DNA from: Macrotrachela quadricornifera
Taxonomy: Eukaryota > Rotifera > Eurotatoria > Philodinida > Philodinidae
DNA length: 64,000 bases
Assembly (NCBI GenBank): GCA_022393335.1
Contig: JAJEKB010021269.1
Coordinates: 523,894 to 587,893, forward strand
Direction: 5' to 3'
Part shown: positions 1 to 13,501 of the stretch, piece after piece
Numbering within the stretch: the first letter of the stretch is position 1
Layout: every line of letters begins with the position of its first letter
Translations under genes and position numbers: made by a program
Notes under the pieces: model-generated
What the model was told of the DNA's origin: nothing
Seen by the model: only the letters and a program-made list of their open reading frames with translations
The model's database searches: none

Positions 1-227
1 AGTTTTAGAACAAACAATATGAACTATCAATATTTTTGAAAGCTATACTATTTGTAGAGAGTAAAATTTCGTTCCAATATTCATTTAACTGATCGTATTT
101 GAAAGAAAGCAATTCAAGATTTAGCAACAAAACTTGATTGAAATATTATGATGATTATACATTCTTGCTCATATATTAGAAGCATTAGTAAATTTATCTG
201 GTTTTTTTAAATTAAAATTCAACTTAC

Positions 228-2202
228 TGATTGGAGTTCCAATGCAAGCTAAAATGAAAATATATGATTACATATTCTATTCATATCAATAGGAAATTAT
301 AAATGAAACAAACATTGTCTTCATAAATTTTCTTTTAAACTTGAGGATACACATTTTTTAACTGTATTTCAAAATTACTTTATCTTTTTTTGTTTTTCAT
401 TACAAGTATCAAGAATTTTTTGCGAAATATGTGTTAAAAATAAATAAAATTTTTATTTAAAACCTTACCACGATTTGGTCGTTCTCCTATAATTTCTGGT
501 CGTGTTGTGCAACTACCAGTTGCTGAATAGGTATAAAAAAGAAATTGTATAGGTACAGAACTCATAGGAGTAGTGTATGATGAATTGAAATAATCTTCAA
601 TTTGTAATGCAATAACATAGTACCATCCAATACGACTGGTAGGTAATGTAAACACTAATGTACAGTTATCTCCGTATAGTGTTGAAATACCACTGAGTCC
701 CATACAAGCACCTTCACATTCATCTAAACGATTGTAATTTGTGGTGTCATATGGATTTGACCAACGACATTTGAGTATATCAGTACCATCATTATCAGCC
801 ATCTATATATCATAATAAAAGATACAAATTATTTACTATGAAATGTATAAGTCATTATTTTTTGTCAAGTTTTGCCTTCTCAAACATCAAGATATATAAT
901 TATAATATAAAAATCTACTTAAAATGGAAAAAATCTGTAGATAATGATGCGTCAATTACCTGTACAACATGTACTAGCTGTTGTCCAACAGGTTTGAACA
1001 AAACAGGTAATGTATTCGTTACTGGACTAGTATTTATATATCCATCAGGTCTTACTGCCAGATTTATCCGATTGACTACAGCCCAACCCAGACCTGCTGC
1101 AGGATATAAATTTGGCCCAAACCATGCAGAACTATTATAACTAATTGAAATGGATGTTGTCAATGGTAATGTCAATGTATCGTAACGTTCACCAGCCCAT
1201 GATCGTATCAATGTGCTTTGGTCACAATCCGAAGTTGTCATTATTGTTGATACACCGGAAGATGGAAATGTTGAACTTGAACAGTTGATATAACAATATA
1301 CGTAATTACTAACAGGAATTTGTGTTTTAGCAACAACATTAGCTTCAGTACAACGTGTGCTATATCCACTCCATTGACGATTCCAAAAGTATCGTTGATG
1401 CATCTGAACTTTAACAGTAGTACCATTTGGTATGTTATTTAATGGGCGCCTTTTAAAAAAAGTTTAAATTTTAGTGAATATATTTGAATCATGTTTTATG
1501 TCATGAAAACATAAAAAATGATTGGCATCTATTGTATACAGATATTCAGTTTGTTGTACAATATCTCATTAGTTTCATCTTAAAGTCACTTTTATTTCGA
1601 TCTTTTATTACACATCACAGACAACGTCCGAAATATTTTATAGATACAATTGAAAGATCAAATGTAAGGAAGCAAACAACGGAATCAGAGATTACTTATA
1701 ATAGAAATCATATACAATTCTTCTAATCGCTAAGTTTTACTGTGTTTTGTGGTCTTTATGGAAGAAAATCCTCTTGTATGTAATTCCGAGAAGTTTCTCA
1801 GTATTTTTTTCATCAAAGATTACTTCAACCGTGATGGTAGATTAACAATTTGCTTCTAAAAATCACGATTGACTGTAATTTCATTTCAAGAAAAAACAAA
1901 TTCTTCATAGACCATTTGCTATTTTGTTTCCCAATCTTCTTATTAGGTGCTATTCTAAAATTGAAAGTCAACCACAATGGATTTTATTACAAGATAATTA
2001 TTAAAATTGCCTGAGAAATATGTCAGATGTGCTATTGATTGAATACAAAAAATCGAAAAACATAAATCATATCTTCAGAAGGATTATTTTTATTGATTCA
2101 AATCACTTTTACTTACCATGATATAATACCACCACGAAAATGATCTGCATATGTCGCACCAAGAAATATCAACAGGATAAAAATAGTTTTAATAAAAACC
2201 AT
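228..2202 (-). CDS. secreted bdelloid-type extracellular protein, 5' part (runs off window)
   Basis: Four exons join in frame on the minus strand: 2202-2117, 1449-960, 802-469 and a 21-nt micro-exon 248-228. Introns are 667, 157 and 220 bp, each GT...AG. Exon 1 encodes a clear signal peptide (MVFIKTIFILLIFLGATYA). The splice TG|G restores a Trp codon at the first junction and G|CT gives Ala at the third, producing the continuous motif RPNRACIGTPI. The mature part is rich in aromatic residues, Asn, Thr and Cys, with several N-glycosylation sequons. The motifs NGTTVKVQMHQRYFWNRQ, DGYINTSPVTNTLPV and STPMSSVPIQFLFY-like stretches resemble a family of large secreted proteins that I recall from bdelloid rotifers; its function is unknown to me. 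About 310 residues are visible and the frame is open at the last donor, so further exons lie left of the window. Confidence in the gene model is high, in function nil. Confidence 0.85.
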
Positions 2203-2261
2203 TGTATCGACTATTAAAGAAACGCGATAGAAAATGAACAAAATATAAATATACGAAGAAA

Positions 2262-2268
2262 TTTATAC
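2262..2268 (-). promoter_or_regulatory. possible TATA box upstream of the secreted-protein gene
   Basis: The minus strand reads GTATAAAT about 60 nt before the ATG at 2202. Position and sequence fit a TATA element, but AT-rich DNA produces such matches by chance. Confidence 0.3.
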
Positions 2269-5222
2269 TTCTCTTCGATTTTAAACATTTAGCGTCAAAA
2301 TAATAAAGGTGCCTTTTAGTTTTGTTTAACTTATTTCAAGTATAATTGATATGAATAGAAGCAGTTTAAACTTTTGTTTTCTCCTGACAACTGTCTGTTA
2401 TTGTAAGCATTAATCATGAATCTCATTTTTCTTTTTCAATTTTCACTCATTTTTTAAAGATTTAGTTATTATATTGCATGCAACCAAAACGAACTTTTGT
2501 AATATAAGTGTATTTACTTTGTAGCACAAAAGGAATACAGAACGAGTTTTGTATAGCTATATTTTGTTTATTTAAACAACAGAAAATGCAACAATTGATC
2601 TACCGATGCGTCATGCATCTATTAGATCAATCTAAACACTAAAAGAAATCAAGTTGGTATTTTTACAATTTCACTGACGTTTCTTCTTCATATAAAGCAT
2701 ATAAAATGGCAAGCTTTTACATATGTCAATTATTTATATTGTTTTCCTCTTGATAGATGATATAAATCGATAAATTTTCCTCTGATAAGAGATAATATGC
2801 ACTATATAAACTATGTGTTATAAAGCATTAGACCATAAAAACATATTTAATATTAGTGTCATTGATTTAGTTGCATCAGCATCTTAATTCTCAATTTAAA
2901 GATCATTACAGTCTACAGAATTTCACACAGAAATAAATAATACTCCTAACTTTAAGAGTTTTACTAGCACCTCGTGTAGAAATAGAATCAAACTAATCAA
3001 TTTTCTTTTTTGGCATGGACACGTTTCAATCTTAAACCCTTTATACATCTAATATCTTTAACTGCATGAATATTGTGAACATTTTTTTATTTTTAAAATC
3101 GTGAATTATATGAAACTGTTATTCAATTCGATTCAAATAGATACAACAAAATACTTGACAATGGATTTTTTTTTCAATTTTTACACTTAGTATTATTGTG
3201 TGTAAAAATGTTTACAAGGCGTCTATCACAATTAATAGGTATTTTGTTAAATTGACAAAAAACAATATTATTACGTATGAAAGAAAAGTCAGATATAGAT
3301 CTAAAATATTTCACATTGTAGAAAGACAAAATAATAAGAATTTGCGTCGTTGTAGTACAAACGAATGATGCTGTACAACTATATGCTTCACTCCTTCTGT
3401 ATGAATAAGTGTTTGAATTACTTAAGATGTTTATTTTAAGTTCTTTTGAATAGATGTGCATAGAAAATAGAAATTAAATTAAACAAAAACAAACTTTAAG
3501 TTCATTTTTTTCCATTATCTAAATCTTTGACAATCAATGCTCACACAACTAAGTAACGTAAAGAAAATATTGTATGCATAATCGATTAGAACGAAAGTGA
3601 AATTGATCAACAAACAAGCTAATTAGATATTGTTGGTTTTTCGATATAAGGAAACCAATATGCGAACACATACAATCAAGTCAATATTGTATTTGATGTG
3701 ATACATATTATGGAGAAGATTTATTTTCTCAAGATTGTAATGAGTACATAATATAAAGGAAACATGATTGAATATGTCAATTAAATACGGTTAGTTCGTA
3801 ATGATTGATAGTGATCAACTGATCAACAATAAAATAAATACGAAAAAAATTATTGCCTGTTAATATATGTATTCAAAATCTATTATTTTATTTACATTGA
3901 TGACTATCCTATTCTAATGAACATTGTTCATCAGATGTCAATCTACCTTAAAGAATATATATTTAAATAATCTACAAATAATCGATGCTAAACTCTAAGA
4001 TAACTTGATTAATGACTATTTGGATTGATTCACCAATTTGAAAAAAAAGGGAAATATTCTAACAAAAATAAATTTAATTGCTCTTGAGTTTTGTATTTCA
4101 TCTAAACAGTTGTATCTTTAAAAAATATTTCACAATAAATATTTTTTGGCATTTAAATGTCGTATATCCTTTATATCGTTTTAATTTACATCGTTATTTA
4201 TTGCTCATTTTATTAATAGATGTTATATCAATGACAAATTCGATAACTTGAATATCATTTAAGACTAAATATAATATTTCATGTATATTAATTGTGATTT
4301 GCATGGTAATTGATTTGTGAAGAACATTCAATATCCCGGTGATGCAATAACAGATGAGTAGATCAAATCAAAAACGGGAGCAAGAAACAGAAAATTTCTG
4401 TATTTCTTGATATTTTTTTTATATGAATATGATTTTGTACATTGAATAAGTATAATGTATTTCACAATACTCATACAAAGATTTTCGAAAAAATTTGACT
4501 TCCTATTTGCTTTTATTGTTTTGATCTTCTTACATCCAATTATACTATTTTAAAATGAAAGCATAATTCGAAAATTTTATAGAGTACAGATGATACACTG
4601 ATCTATTATTAATATAAATATATACATTATTTAAATGATGAACATGAATTAATATATTCAATAATTTCCAAGTATCATAAACGTCCATAATACGTGAAAG
4701 ATATTTAAAAAGACAATACATTTGATTTACACAATATCAAATATATTTGTTATATAAACAATGAGTTCAATTAAGCATTCGATATGCGTTAAATATTCTC
4801 AAGTGTTATAATTGTTTGAAATAACCATACTGCATGACGTTTATAGTTCTCTACTATAAACGCATATCACGTTATAGTTTTTCATTATTTCATCATTATC
4901 TTGCAGTGTGATATTCCAAACATTTCGAATTCGAAGTGTTGTCTCAATGTAATGGTATTGATTCAATTTTTTTTTAAACTAAAAATACTTGATTAAAAAA
5001 TGGAAGTTCTGTGCACATTTTGCTTCTTTACTTACTAATTAAATAACTATATCTAAAATTCTAATTATTATTTATTCGTTCCTTTAATACAAGCACAATA
5101 AAATAGTATAAATATTAATTAATTGTTTGAAAAGCTCAAAGAAAAGCGTAAAATAGTCAAACATAATTCGACTTTTAATGATAATACATTGATGATGCTA
5201 CTGCTCTTCATACATTATCCTA
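2269..5222. other. gene-free AT-rich stretch
   Basis: About 3 kb with no coding signal I can support. A minus-strand open frame at 3174-3461 has the composition of translated AT-rich noise. The only structure noticed is a short hairpin near 2590-2640, where TTGATCTA is mirrored by TAGATCAA around a GC-richer loop. Confidence 0.5.
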
Positions 5223-7179
5223 TTAAAATGCAATTGTTTGTGTATGTGATGCTTCTTCATCACCATTCTTATTGAATAATCGCGTTTGTACTAAATTACC
5301 CATACCTGAAGAATAACAAAAGGACAAATAAATTAACAAATCAACTTTATACATTCCTCATTCTCTTACCCCAGGAAACTATATCATGATTCACAAGTTT
5401 TTGATGTGATGACGTTTCAGCAGTAGCAGTACCTGAATTCGCATAAATTCTCAATTCGTTGCGTCTCTCAAGACGAACTCCATCGGGTATGATATATCGA
5501 TGTTTCGTCATTGAATCAATATCACGCACCAGTATCCATTTCGAAATATCGATATCTTTATTCGTCGAATGATTCACCAAACTGATATATGCGCCATTAG
5601 GAGCACATTCTTCTACAAGAATATAAATGGACAAGTTTCTTTCTTTCTCTCTTTGTAATTTCACACTTACTAATACCAATCGATCTCTTTTTGTGGCTTT
5701 TAACAATGATTTTTCCCATCATTTCACTTCCGATTGGCTCTGCATAAGTTATAATAGGAGTTTGCCTTTCTATTCCAATACTCTCCAATAAAAGGCGATA
5801 AATAATAATTTCAGCTTCTAAACTGACTTTGCTAGAAAATTTCACAAGAATAAAATGAAGTCTTATTTTTACTGATAAAAACTATTCTAACATGCGTTTT
5901 ATTTCCTCAACATCGTATGCCATTGCCATTATATTTTCCTGTGCACTATGAAGCTTTGTCAAGTGCGCTCCAAGACGTTCTTCATACTGCAAGTGAACTG
6001 AATTGTATTTTGCTTCTAATTGTGCTGTGAAAAATAAAAAACATCATTGAAAAAGGTCAACGAGAAAAAGGAAATATGAAACTTTTCTTACAGTATGTAG
6101 CTTCGAGCTTGATTAAAACTTCTTTTTCATAGGATAAACTCTGCTGTACTTTTTCGTATTCTACCTGATATGCCTGATAAGTCATCGAAACTTCTTTGAC
6201 TTCAAATGTTTGATTTTGAGATGCTTTTTTAATACTTATTTCTGTTTCTTGCATTTGCGCTTCATAGTATGCAACCATTTCTTGATAGATTGCTGCATAA
6301 AATGCTTCAAAATCTTGACGTATTCTTTTAACAACTTTGTCCAATTCCAATCTCCAATATTGTGTCATATCTTCTGATTGAAATGATCCAGAAATAGATC
6401 CACTGAAACGAAGAAGAAAATATTTCTTCGTTAATATAAAAGGAATAAGTTTACTACACTCACTGCACCCAATATGGACGTAAGTTTTTATAAAACACAA
6501 TGTAACTCTTCAATGTTTCAATACTTAAACTCCATTTACTTCGTTTTTTCTTTGCACTGCACCAATTGTACGTTAGTGATAGATACTGTTTGAATAAATC
6601 TTCACCTTTTAGATAGAAGTTTTCAACTTCCCGTTGTAACTCTGCATAAGATGTACGTTGAGCAATGAGAACGGACGATGATTGTTTCAATTCGTCTTGT
6701 AATACTAACAATCGGTTGTTTTTCCATTGTTCTTCGATCGCGATCAATTGCTGATATATTGCAATTTGTAGTTGAAACACTTCGAAATCCCATTCATAGT
6801 CAATTCTTGTATTGTATAACGTTGAGAGATTAGATTTTACCAAGAGGTAGCGTTCATCCCATTCTACATCAAAATTACTGATACTAGACGATTGTCCTCG
6901 AAAATCTGCTATTGCTGCAAGATATTTTGCATTTTGTGATTGCAACACTTGAACACGATCAACAAATAATTGAAAGCGTCGATTCAATTCAGTCAGTGCA
7001 CTTTTCTCATGTTGATGCTGTATTTGAAGATCATTTTGAAGTTCCCGAAAATTCACAGTTATTGGCGATGTATAGTAAGCAGAAGACCCAATGTTCATGT
7101 CACGACGATGATATGTAGTGATTGCTTTATCATTGTTGTTGTAATCTTCATCGGCGACAATGCGTGAATCAATTGACAT
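5223..7179 (-). CDS. intermediate filament protein with lamin-tail domain
   Basis: Six exons join in frame to 548 residues: 7179-6464, 6402-6092, 6024-5892, 5831-5671, 5612-5370 and 5305-5223; introns are about 58-68 bp. The head is residues 1-56. The helix initiation motif EKSALTELNRRFQLFVDRVQ begins near residue 58, and the helix termination motif SLEAEIIIYRLLLE lies near 390-403, so the rod is about 350 residues. That is the long coil-1B length of lamins and protostome cytoplasmic filaments rather than the shorter vertebrate cytoplasmic type. After a basic linker (KSHKKR) comes the immunoglobulin-fold tail, with ECAPNGAYISL, HDIVSWG and TRLFNKNGDEEASHTQ. The protein ends TQTIAF with no CaaX box, which argues for a cytoplasmic filament rather than a farnesylated lamin. 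The basic linker leaves a nuclear location possible. One donor is the weaker GTTAGA. It would polymerise as coiled-coil dimers in the cytoskeleton. Confidence 0.93.
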
Positions 7180-7218
7180 TTTATTATTAAATGTTTTTTG
7201 ATGAGGTTATAAATGTGG

Positions 7219-7226
7219 CTTATATA
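7219..7226 (-). promoter_or_regulatory. possible TATA box of the intermediate filament gene
   Basis: The minus strand reads AAGTATATAAGCC about 40-47 nt before the ATG at 7179. This is a good TATA match at a plausible distance; no other core element was identified. Confidence 0.4.
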
Positions 7227-9359
7227 CTTATTTTTTCTTGATTATTTATATCTTTCTACTAAATTGAAGGACAAAATACAGATTCAGTTTCATTCTGATT
7301 TTGTTTGAGGGTGGGGTTTAAAGATAGTAGAAACATCAATTATAGATATGAATTCTATATATACTTCTTTCGTTTTTATTCTTATCATATAGTATATCAA
7401 CGTCTCATTTGTAACTTATTATACTTCATAAATATTAATATAATAAAGATATTATATTTGAGTATTTGTTGATATATTTATATTTGATTTTATCAAGGAA
7501 GAAAGAACCTTGAAAATTCAAGCATTTTTCATGCATTGATAACATTGGACAACTTATAGATTGATACAATTTTTTTGTTAATAACGTGCTTTTTTTTACC
7601 TTGAATTTAATGTCAAAAATGTTTTTGACAAACACCTCTTACAATATAATATTTTTATTCTTTAAATCATCCTGAAAATGATACAAACGAATCAAGTTGC
7701 AACAAGAAAAACGTTACATTTAGTTCAAAACCCTGAACTATCAATTTCCAGTTATCGATTTCACTTTTATAAAGTGGTGTGTACGTCCGTAGTACGAGAA
7801 GAATATAAAAGGGTGATAGATCAGAAGTACTCACTCGAATTGTATAAGAGTTGTCTTCATAGAGAAAAACTATAGTAAAATACACTTTTTTAAATGAGTA
7901 TACATTAATGCCAAGCCAGAAATAATTTGTAGAAGGAGTTCATTCCCACTACAAACTGAAAAGGGCTTTATTATACCTAAAAACCATTCAATCATTCCAT
8001 TTCTGAACTAATCTCAGCCACATTCTAACTCTGTCAATACTATAAATTAGTCTTTCTAGGTCACTTAGTGAAAAAGTTATAAGTTCAAGATTTTGACAAC
8101 TAACTGGTATTGAGAAATCTCCTTGAGGTTATTATGTATGTTAATTGGATAGTTAACATGTTAATAGATAAAATCAATTCCTTTCATTAGTTGTGTCACG
8201 GAAAGAAAATTACTCGCCTTGAAAAATAATGCTGTGATCGAAATCACTTGTCTTTGATATTTATTTTCTTTGGACATAATAATTTTTGACTGATTTTATC
8301 AATAGCTCTATGCTAGTCATTCTTAATGCATCTTGCCTTGATCAATCGATACTATCGATTGTATTTCCCTCTTCATTTTTTTTCATAGAAAAGAGAAGCT
8401 TTTTCATCAAAATCTAACTGATCTGGAATGATAATTAGTTTCCAAGTAGGGTGTTTTGTTTTCAAAAATAAAACTAATGAAGAACATCGATGACATCTAC
8501 TTCACGTGTTAAATATTGAATTAGTTTAAAAAATATTCCTAAAGAAGTTTTAAAACCATAGTTATTTCATTATGCCATTTGTAACAATTAAAATATCAAC
8601 GGTTAATTTGCTTCTAATTAAGATAAGCATTTCGAGACTTTTAACTGTCTTACTAAATGTTCTAGAAAAGTAAGTGTATGATTATTTTGATAAACGTGTT
8701 TTACTTTATTTTTCTTCTATAAAGACAGTTCTATAAGGGTATTTATTAGTACGAAAATATTTCTTATATAAATTGAGTCAACACTTCTCATCTAGTCTTT
8801 ATGGGTTCTATTCAGATCGACACATAGCATTCTTTTTGCTTGAAGATACTAAAACAATTTTCTTTAATCGGCAGATGTAGAAAGGAAACGTTATATTCGA
8901 GTAATGTTACCAGTATTTCGAGAAGGTAAAATTACTTAATATTTAGATACAATTTTTCAATGCATAGATCGTTTTATATATCGATGTTTTGACGATGATC
9001 ATATATATCTATATCTTGTAATTTCTTGTTAAAAATTAACAACGAATATTATTTGAATTAATCGAATTTGATTATGATTTATCTTGATGTTTGGATAACA
9101 TGTATTTAGAATTCAATTGGAAATACCAATATATACATCGATCCATGTGCAAATTTATTTTAAAAAAATTATTAAACAAGAAAAAAAGTAATCAAAACTA
9201 AAAGATTTAATTGGATCATCAACTTCATCACTTAATGAACGAGCTAATAATGAATGAACATTTTCAAATTCTCATGGTCTTATGTGACACAATAGTTGAT
9301 ATTGTACTATTCGTTGTAGTTAAATCATATTAATATATATAAATTCTGATCCACACTAT
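7227..9359. other. gene-free AT-rich stretch
   Basis: No supported gene. Short open frames on both strands at 7667-7885 overlap each other and have no family resemblance, splice context or signal peptide. A small hairpin (AATCGATACTATCGATT) occurs near 8346. Confidence 0.45.
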
Positions 9360-9660
9360 TAAAATCATGGAGACTCAGTTAAACTCATGCCTAAACAATC
9401 TTTAGCCAAACATACATATCATCATCCATACGTTATGTTACCATTTGGCTGTGGACATTGAGCATGTATCCGACAGAATTTAGCATTTCCAAAGCTCAAA
9501 CAAATTTTTCTTCAATGAATGCAATATGGTCGAACATTTGAAGATATGCGAAGGGATATCAGCAGTGAACGAGATTTTTTCAAAAATATTCTCAAGTTCA
9601 AAAAACTGCTTTCTTTTCCTTCGAATTGTAAATCTTTATTAAGAAATTTAAACCTATTTA
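9360..9660 (+). pseudogene. possible decayed RING-finger-like gene
   Basis: Read on the plus strand, one frame gives HHPYVMLPFGCGH, a stop, then ACIRQNLAFPKLKQIF, another stop and MQYGRTFEDMRRDI followed by SSERDFFKNILKFKK. The CGHxAC element and a following xxxxR-T-F position recall the middle of a C3HC4 RING finger in which the final cysteine pair is gone. At least two in-frame stops interrupt it. The opposite-strand open frame at 9512-9928 is then only a mirror of this relic. I infer an old pseudogene of a RING/TRIM-type protein; the match is short and could be misread. Confidence 0.35.
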
Positions 9661-10689
9661 TATTTTTATGATTGAGGTGAATATATTGTCTCCTATAATT
9701 TGTATGTGTCAAATATCGTCTTATTTGATGGAAAGAAGTGCATGATCGTGTATTGCCGATATGCTTATTTCGTAGAATAATAAAAACATGAATGCTAACA
9801 AGTTGTTTCACTCGAACATGAATCTCTCGTTTTTTTTTGTTAAAGAAATTATGTAACATGATCGATAAAAAAATGTGTAGTAAAATTGTTGCACGTAGAA
9901 TCTCTTGTTTATTGTTTTCCTTCTTCATGTAACATTTATGAGAGAGAAAAAAAAGAAGAAAAAGTTTTCTATTTCACTTTATTGTTCGATGTCCGTGCAG
10001 TCTTCGTTATGTGCGTCTATATAACTCCTTTTTCTAGAAGGAATGAAAACAAGAGTATATAAACATACGAGTATTCTTAATCAATGGCTAATAGCCTAAT
10101 GCTTTCTTCGTATTGAATATAAGACATTGTAGGTTAATATACCTAATAGTGGTTCCACAATTATTTACTTTCTCGACTACTCTTTTCATTATTTGAGTAA
10201 GTAATTGTGTCCTATGCATAACGAAGAATATTTGTTTATGGAACAAATTGTAATAAGATATATTTGCATACTATATGTAATATAGAATATTTACTAACGA
10301 AATAAAGTTTTACAAGACATATTTACATAAAACAATTATTACCGCAATGTCTGTGGGATTAAAATGTGAGGATAAATAGTCACTCTCAATATAGGATTAT
10401 GTGAAAACAAAAGTTTATCAACCCTTTCAAAAGACTGATTACTAATTAATCAATTACAACTTTCATTTTTCTGCGGCTTTTTTTTTCGAGAAATAATTTC
10501 ATCTTATATATGTTGCATAGCTCTTTTTAATACGAAAACAGCAGTTGTTGCGTAAAAAATATCCGAAAAACATCGATTAAAGTGATTAGGTCTGTCTATC
10601 ACGTCTTTGAGGTGGGAAGGCGATGAGTAGAACTATTGAGTGTAAATTCTTATCTCTACCTAGATGATTGAATCCGGTCGCCGTTTCCG
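9661..10689. other. gene-free stretch left of a foldback element
   Basis: AT-rich to about 10560 with no coding signal. From about 10590 the base composition becomes less AT-rich and shows weak mirror similarity to 11400-11460, so the foldback element that follows may extend this far left. Confidence 0.4.
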
Positions 10690-11345
10690 ACCGTATTGCT
10701 ATAAGTCTCTACTAACGAGAGAGCTTTTCGAGGTATCCAACGAATTTTGAGTCCATATTTTGGCCATAAGTAGACATCGATGAAATGTGAAAAAGCTGAA
10801 AAGGATTTGAATCCTTTTGCCTTTCTTGGAAAGTTATAGCTATTTTACTAGAATTTTAGCTTGTGGATTGGTACGTGTCAACAAATCAAGTAATATTATT
10901 TTGAGCTGAAACTTTGCCCACAGATCATTATACTTATGACTAGAATGCACTGAAAACCTCAGCACAAAAGAATGTTTCCTTCACGAGATATTGATCTTCA
11001 AAAATTGATCCGTATGCTATGCATAATGTGCGAATTCTATGTTTTTTAGGAATTCAATATCTTGTGAAAGAAACATTCTTTTGTGTTGAGATTTTCAATG
11101 CATTCTAGTCATAAGTATAGTGATCTGTGGGCAAATTTTCAAGTCAAAATAGTATCATTTGATTTGCTGACTCATATCAATCCATAGGCTGAAATTCCAC
11201 TAAAGTAGCTATAACTTTGCAAGACAGGCAAAAGGATCCAAATCCTTTTCAGCTTTTTCATATTTCATCGAGGTCTATTTGTGGCCAAAAGATGGACTCT
11301 AATTTCGTTGGACATTTCGGGAAGTTCTCTTGTCAGTACAAATCG
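10690..11345. repeat. foldback (inverted-repeat) element 1
   Basis: The left arm (about 10690-11010) is mirrored by the right arm (about 11040-11345) around a short centre. For example AAAAAGCTGAAAAGGATTTG on the left pairs with CAAATCCTTTTCAGCTTTTT on the right, and the run ACAAAAGAATGTTTCCTTC pairs with GAAAGAAACATTCTTTTGT. Arms are about 75-85% identical by eye. No transposase gene is present. Mirror similarity may continue weakly to about 10590 and 11460. Probably a non-autonomous DNA transposon; no terminal duplication could be defined. Confidence 0.75.
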
Positions 11346-11459
11346 TGCGTGATTTTCTCAAATCTCTGGAAAATCAGTCTAAATAACAGTACACCCAAAC
11401 TGGGCGAAATCTGATGCAGTCCTCCCTCTCCCACCGTTAATAGTCGTATTAGTCCTATC

Positions 11460-12165
11460 TCGATCTTTCTTTGGACCTGGATGAGTATCGTGGAAAGTCT
11501 GGTGACGTCAAGTTGTATTAAATGTGAAAATCTCGGATTTAAATCCGAGTGTTATGCGTACTTCAAAAAGTAAAAAGAATTGATGACAAATTGATTTTGA
11601 TCGAAGTGTCTAAAAACTAGTTATCTTGACTCTATACTCAACATTTTGACCTTATCTCGTAAATGACTCAATTTGACAAAACGCAGTTTAGTCTAGAAAT
11701 TCATTCTACTCAAGTGAGTAAGACATGGCATAAAAGAAGTGATATAGGTCAAAAACTGCGTAAATCCTAAGAAATACTACAGTCCGGAGTGACAGTGTTT
11801 TAGTCTTTTGTTACGTGATGCACAAGGTCCTTGATTTCTTTTTCTACCAGACATAAATCTCGTCAAGACACATATCTTGACATGAAATCGTGAAGATAAA
11901 AAACTTGGAAGATAAGTTAGCATAGACCCTACTGCAGGCGAACCTATCTGATGATCCTTGACTATACTCCCAGAGTGATGCAATTTCTTCAGAAATCGCA
12001 GAAACTGAGTTCAGATTCGTGTTTGGCTTAGAAAACTGGTTAGGAAGAGTCGTTTCAGGATGGATTCGTAAATCGGATGTAGTTGTGAAGACTTATCGTG
12101 TAAACGGGCAGACGGACGCACTGATCAATTTTAGGGTGTACTCACTTCTTGAGTACACATAAAAA
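11460..12165. other. unclassified stretch, less AT-rich, without genes
   Basis: This segment has visibly higher GC content than its surroundings, no usable open frame, and ends in a perfect small hairpin (GTGTACTCACTTCTTGAGTAC, arms about nine bases, near 12136-12160). It may be a degenerate transposon associated with the adjacent foldback element; nothing in it was identified. Confidence 0.35.
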
Positions 12166-13501
12166 ATTTTTTTTTATACAAAATACAATATCATATGTGT
12201 AACGCTTTCTCTTTTGAGACAAACACAAAACAAGTCTTTTTATTCTCTTTTTTTTCAAAACTTGTTCGTTCTTTGTATGATTTATTTTCGATAACATTTC
12301 AAGCAGTTTTTTCTAGTAAATAAATAAATAAACTTAATAATTTGATAGTTTTTATTTTATTGAGCTTTAACTTGATAAAATATAAAAGAAAACAAACGAT
12401 TTTTTCTCATTGAATACATTACACCTTCACATTCATCCTAAATATTTTCTGTTGTTAATAGTTCTGTTGGTAGTGACTCTATTATTGTTGTGGTCGCTGT
12501 TGCTGTTACTGTTATGCCAAAACGACTTTTGCATTATCTAGAATAGAAAAAAGAGTTGATATTTTAATAAATTGTAAAATTTGTGAAATACCAATTAAAA
12601 AAATTAAGATTCTTCCTTACGGTATGCATAAAATGTTTCTCGATCATTGATCTCTCTATCATTTAAACTTCTCACCATGCTTGTTACTTTATAGTATATA
12701 AATCATTGTGAATGTGCATTGTACTATTATAGTTATGAAAAGAAACGTTTTTCAAATGTTTTCTATGTTTAACAAAAACGGAAAACGTACATTATTTACG
12801 ATCATTTTGGCATTATTAGTTTGTTATTGTTGCTGATTATTCATATTTTATTCTGTATAAATAAATATCATCCATGTGTTCACTTGCGGTCAAACTGCGA
12901 TGAAAAAATCGCATTTTTAAGACATTACGCCCAGTCAATCTCAGCATTTTCTAAATAAATTAATAGATTAATAAAAAGTTGATGAATTAATTAATAAATT
13001 AATAATCATCCATATAATAATTAAATATTTGTATTTTTCATTTAATACACCTAGCACTAACCGTTACTCTTTAGAAAAATAAATGAAGTATCTTTCTCAC
13101 TGTAAAAAGCTAAAATGAGTTAGAGTGCTTGCGACGCCTCATTTTATACCTCCTTGCGTCAGTACGAACTATGAAGACTGCATCGTAGCTGTCAAAAAAG
13201 TGGTGACATCGATATGTAATTTAATTAACAAATAATTGTACCGATTTATCTGTTTTGAGAAAACCTAATAAAAATTTTCTTTTTTTAAAGAGAAAAACAT
13301 GCTGGGGAAAATCTGAATAAAAATATTTAGCTAAAATTTTCTATGGATTTGATAGAATAATACTTGTCTATTTTATTGATGTTAATGTAAAGAACGATTC
13401 TGTTTGTTACATATCCTAGATAATTATGATGTCAAATAATCAATACCAGGAAAATAAGATATTAATATAGAAACTTTCTCTCTTTATCAATTCATTCACA
13501 G
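12166..13501. other. gene-free AT-rich stretch
   Basis: No supported gene. Two short minus-strand open pieces (12630-12690 and 12440-12540) can be joined through GTAAGG and TTCTAG into either a 27- or a 48-residue product, the latter Asn/Thr-rich, but neither resembles a known protein. Confidence 0.4.

Noticed and set aside
838..1140. Plus-strand open frame over the secreted-protein gene
   Set aside because: It is the mirror of real minus-strand exons and contains their intron.
3174..3461. 95-codon minus-strand open frame
   Set aside because: Composition typical of AT-rich noise, no splice partners, no family features.
6912..7167. Two plus-strand open frames in the intermediate filament gene
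   Set aside because: Shadows of exon 1, which has clear domain motifs on the other strand.
9512..9928. 138-codon minus-strand open frame
   Set aside because: The opposite strand reads better as a decayed RING-like gene; the minus frame is its mirror and has no recognisable domain.
12440..12690. Possible two-exon minus-strand gene with an Asn-rich end
   Set aside because: Splice borders are fair, but two competing frames of 27 and 48 residues are both featureless.
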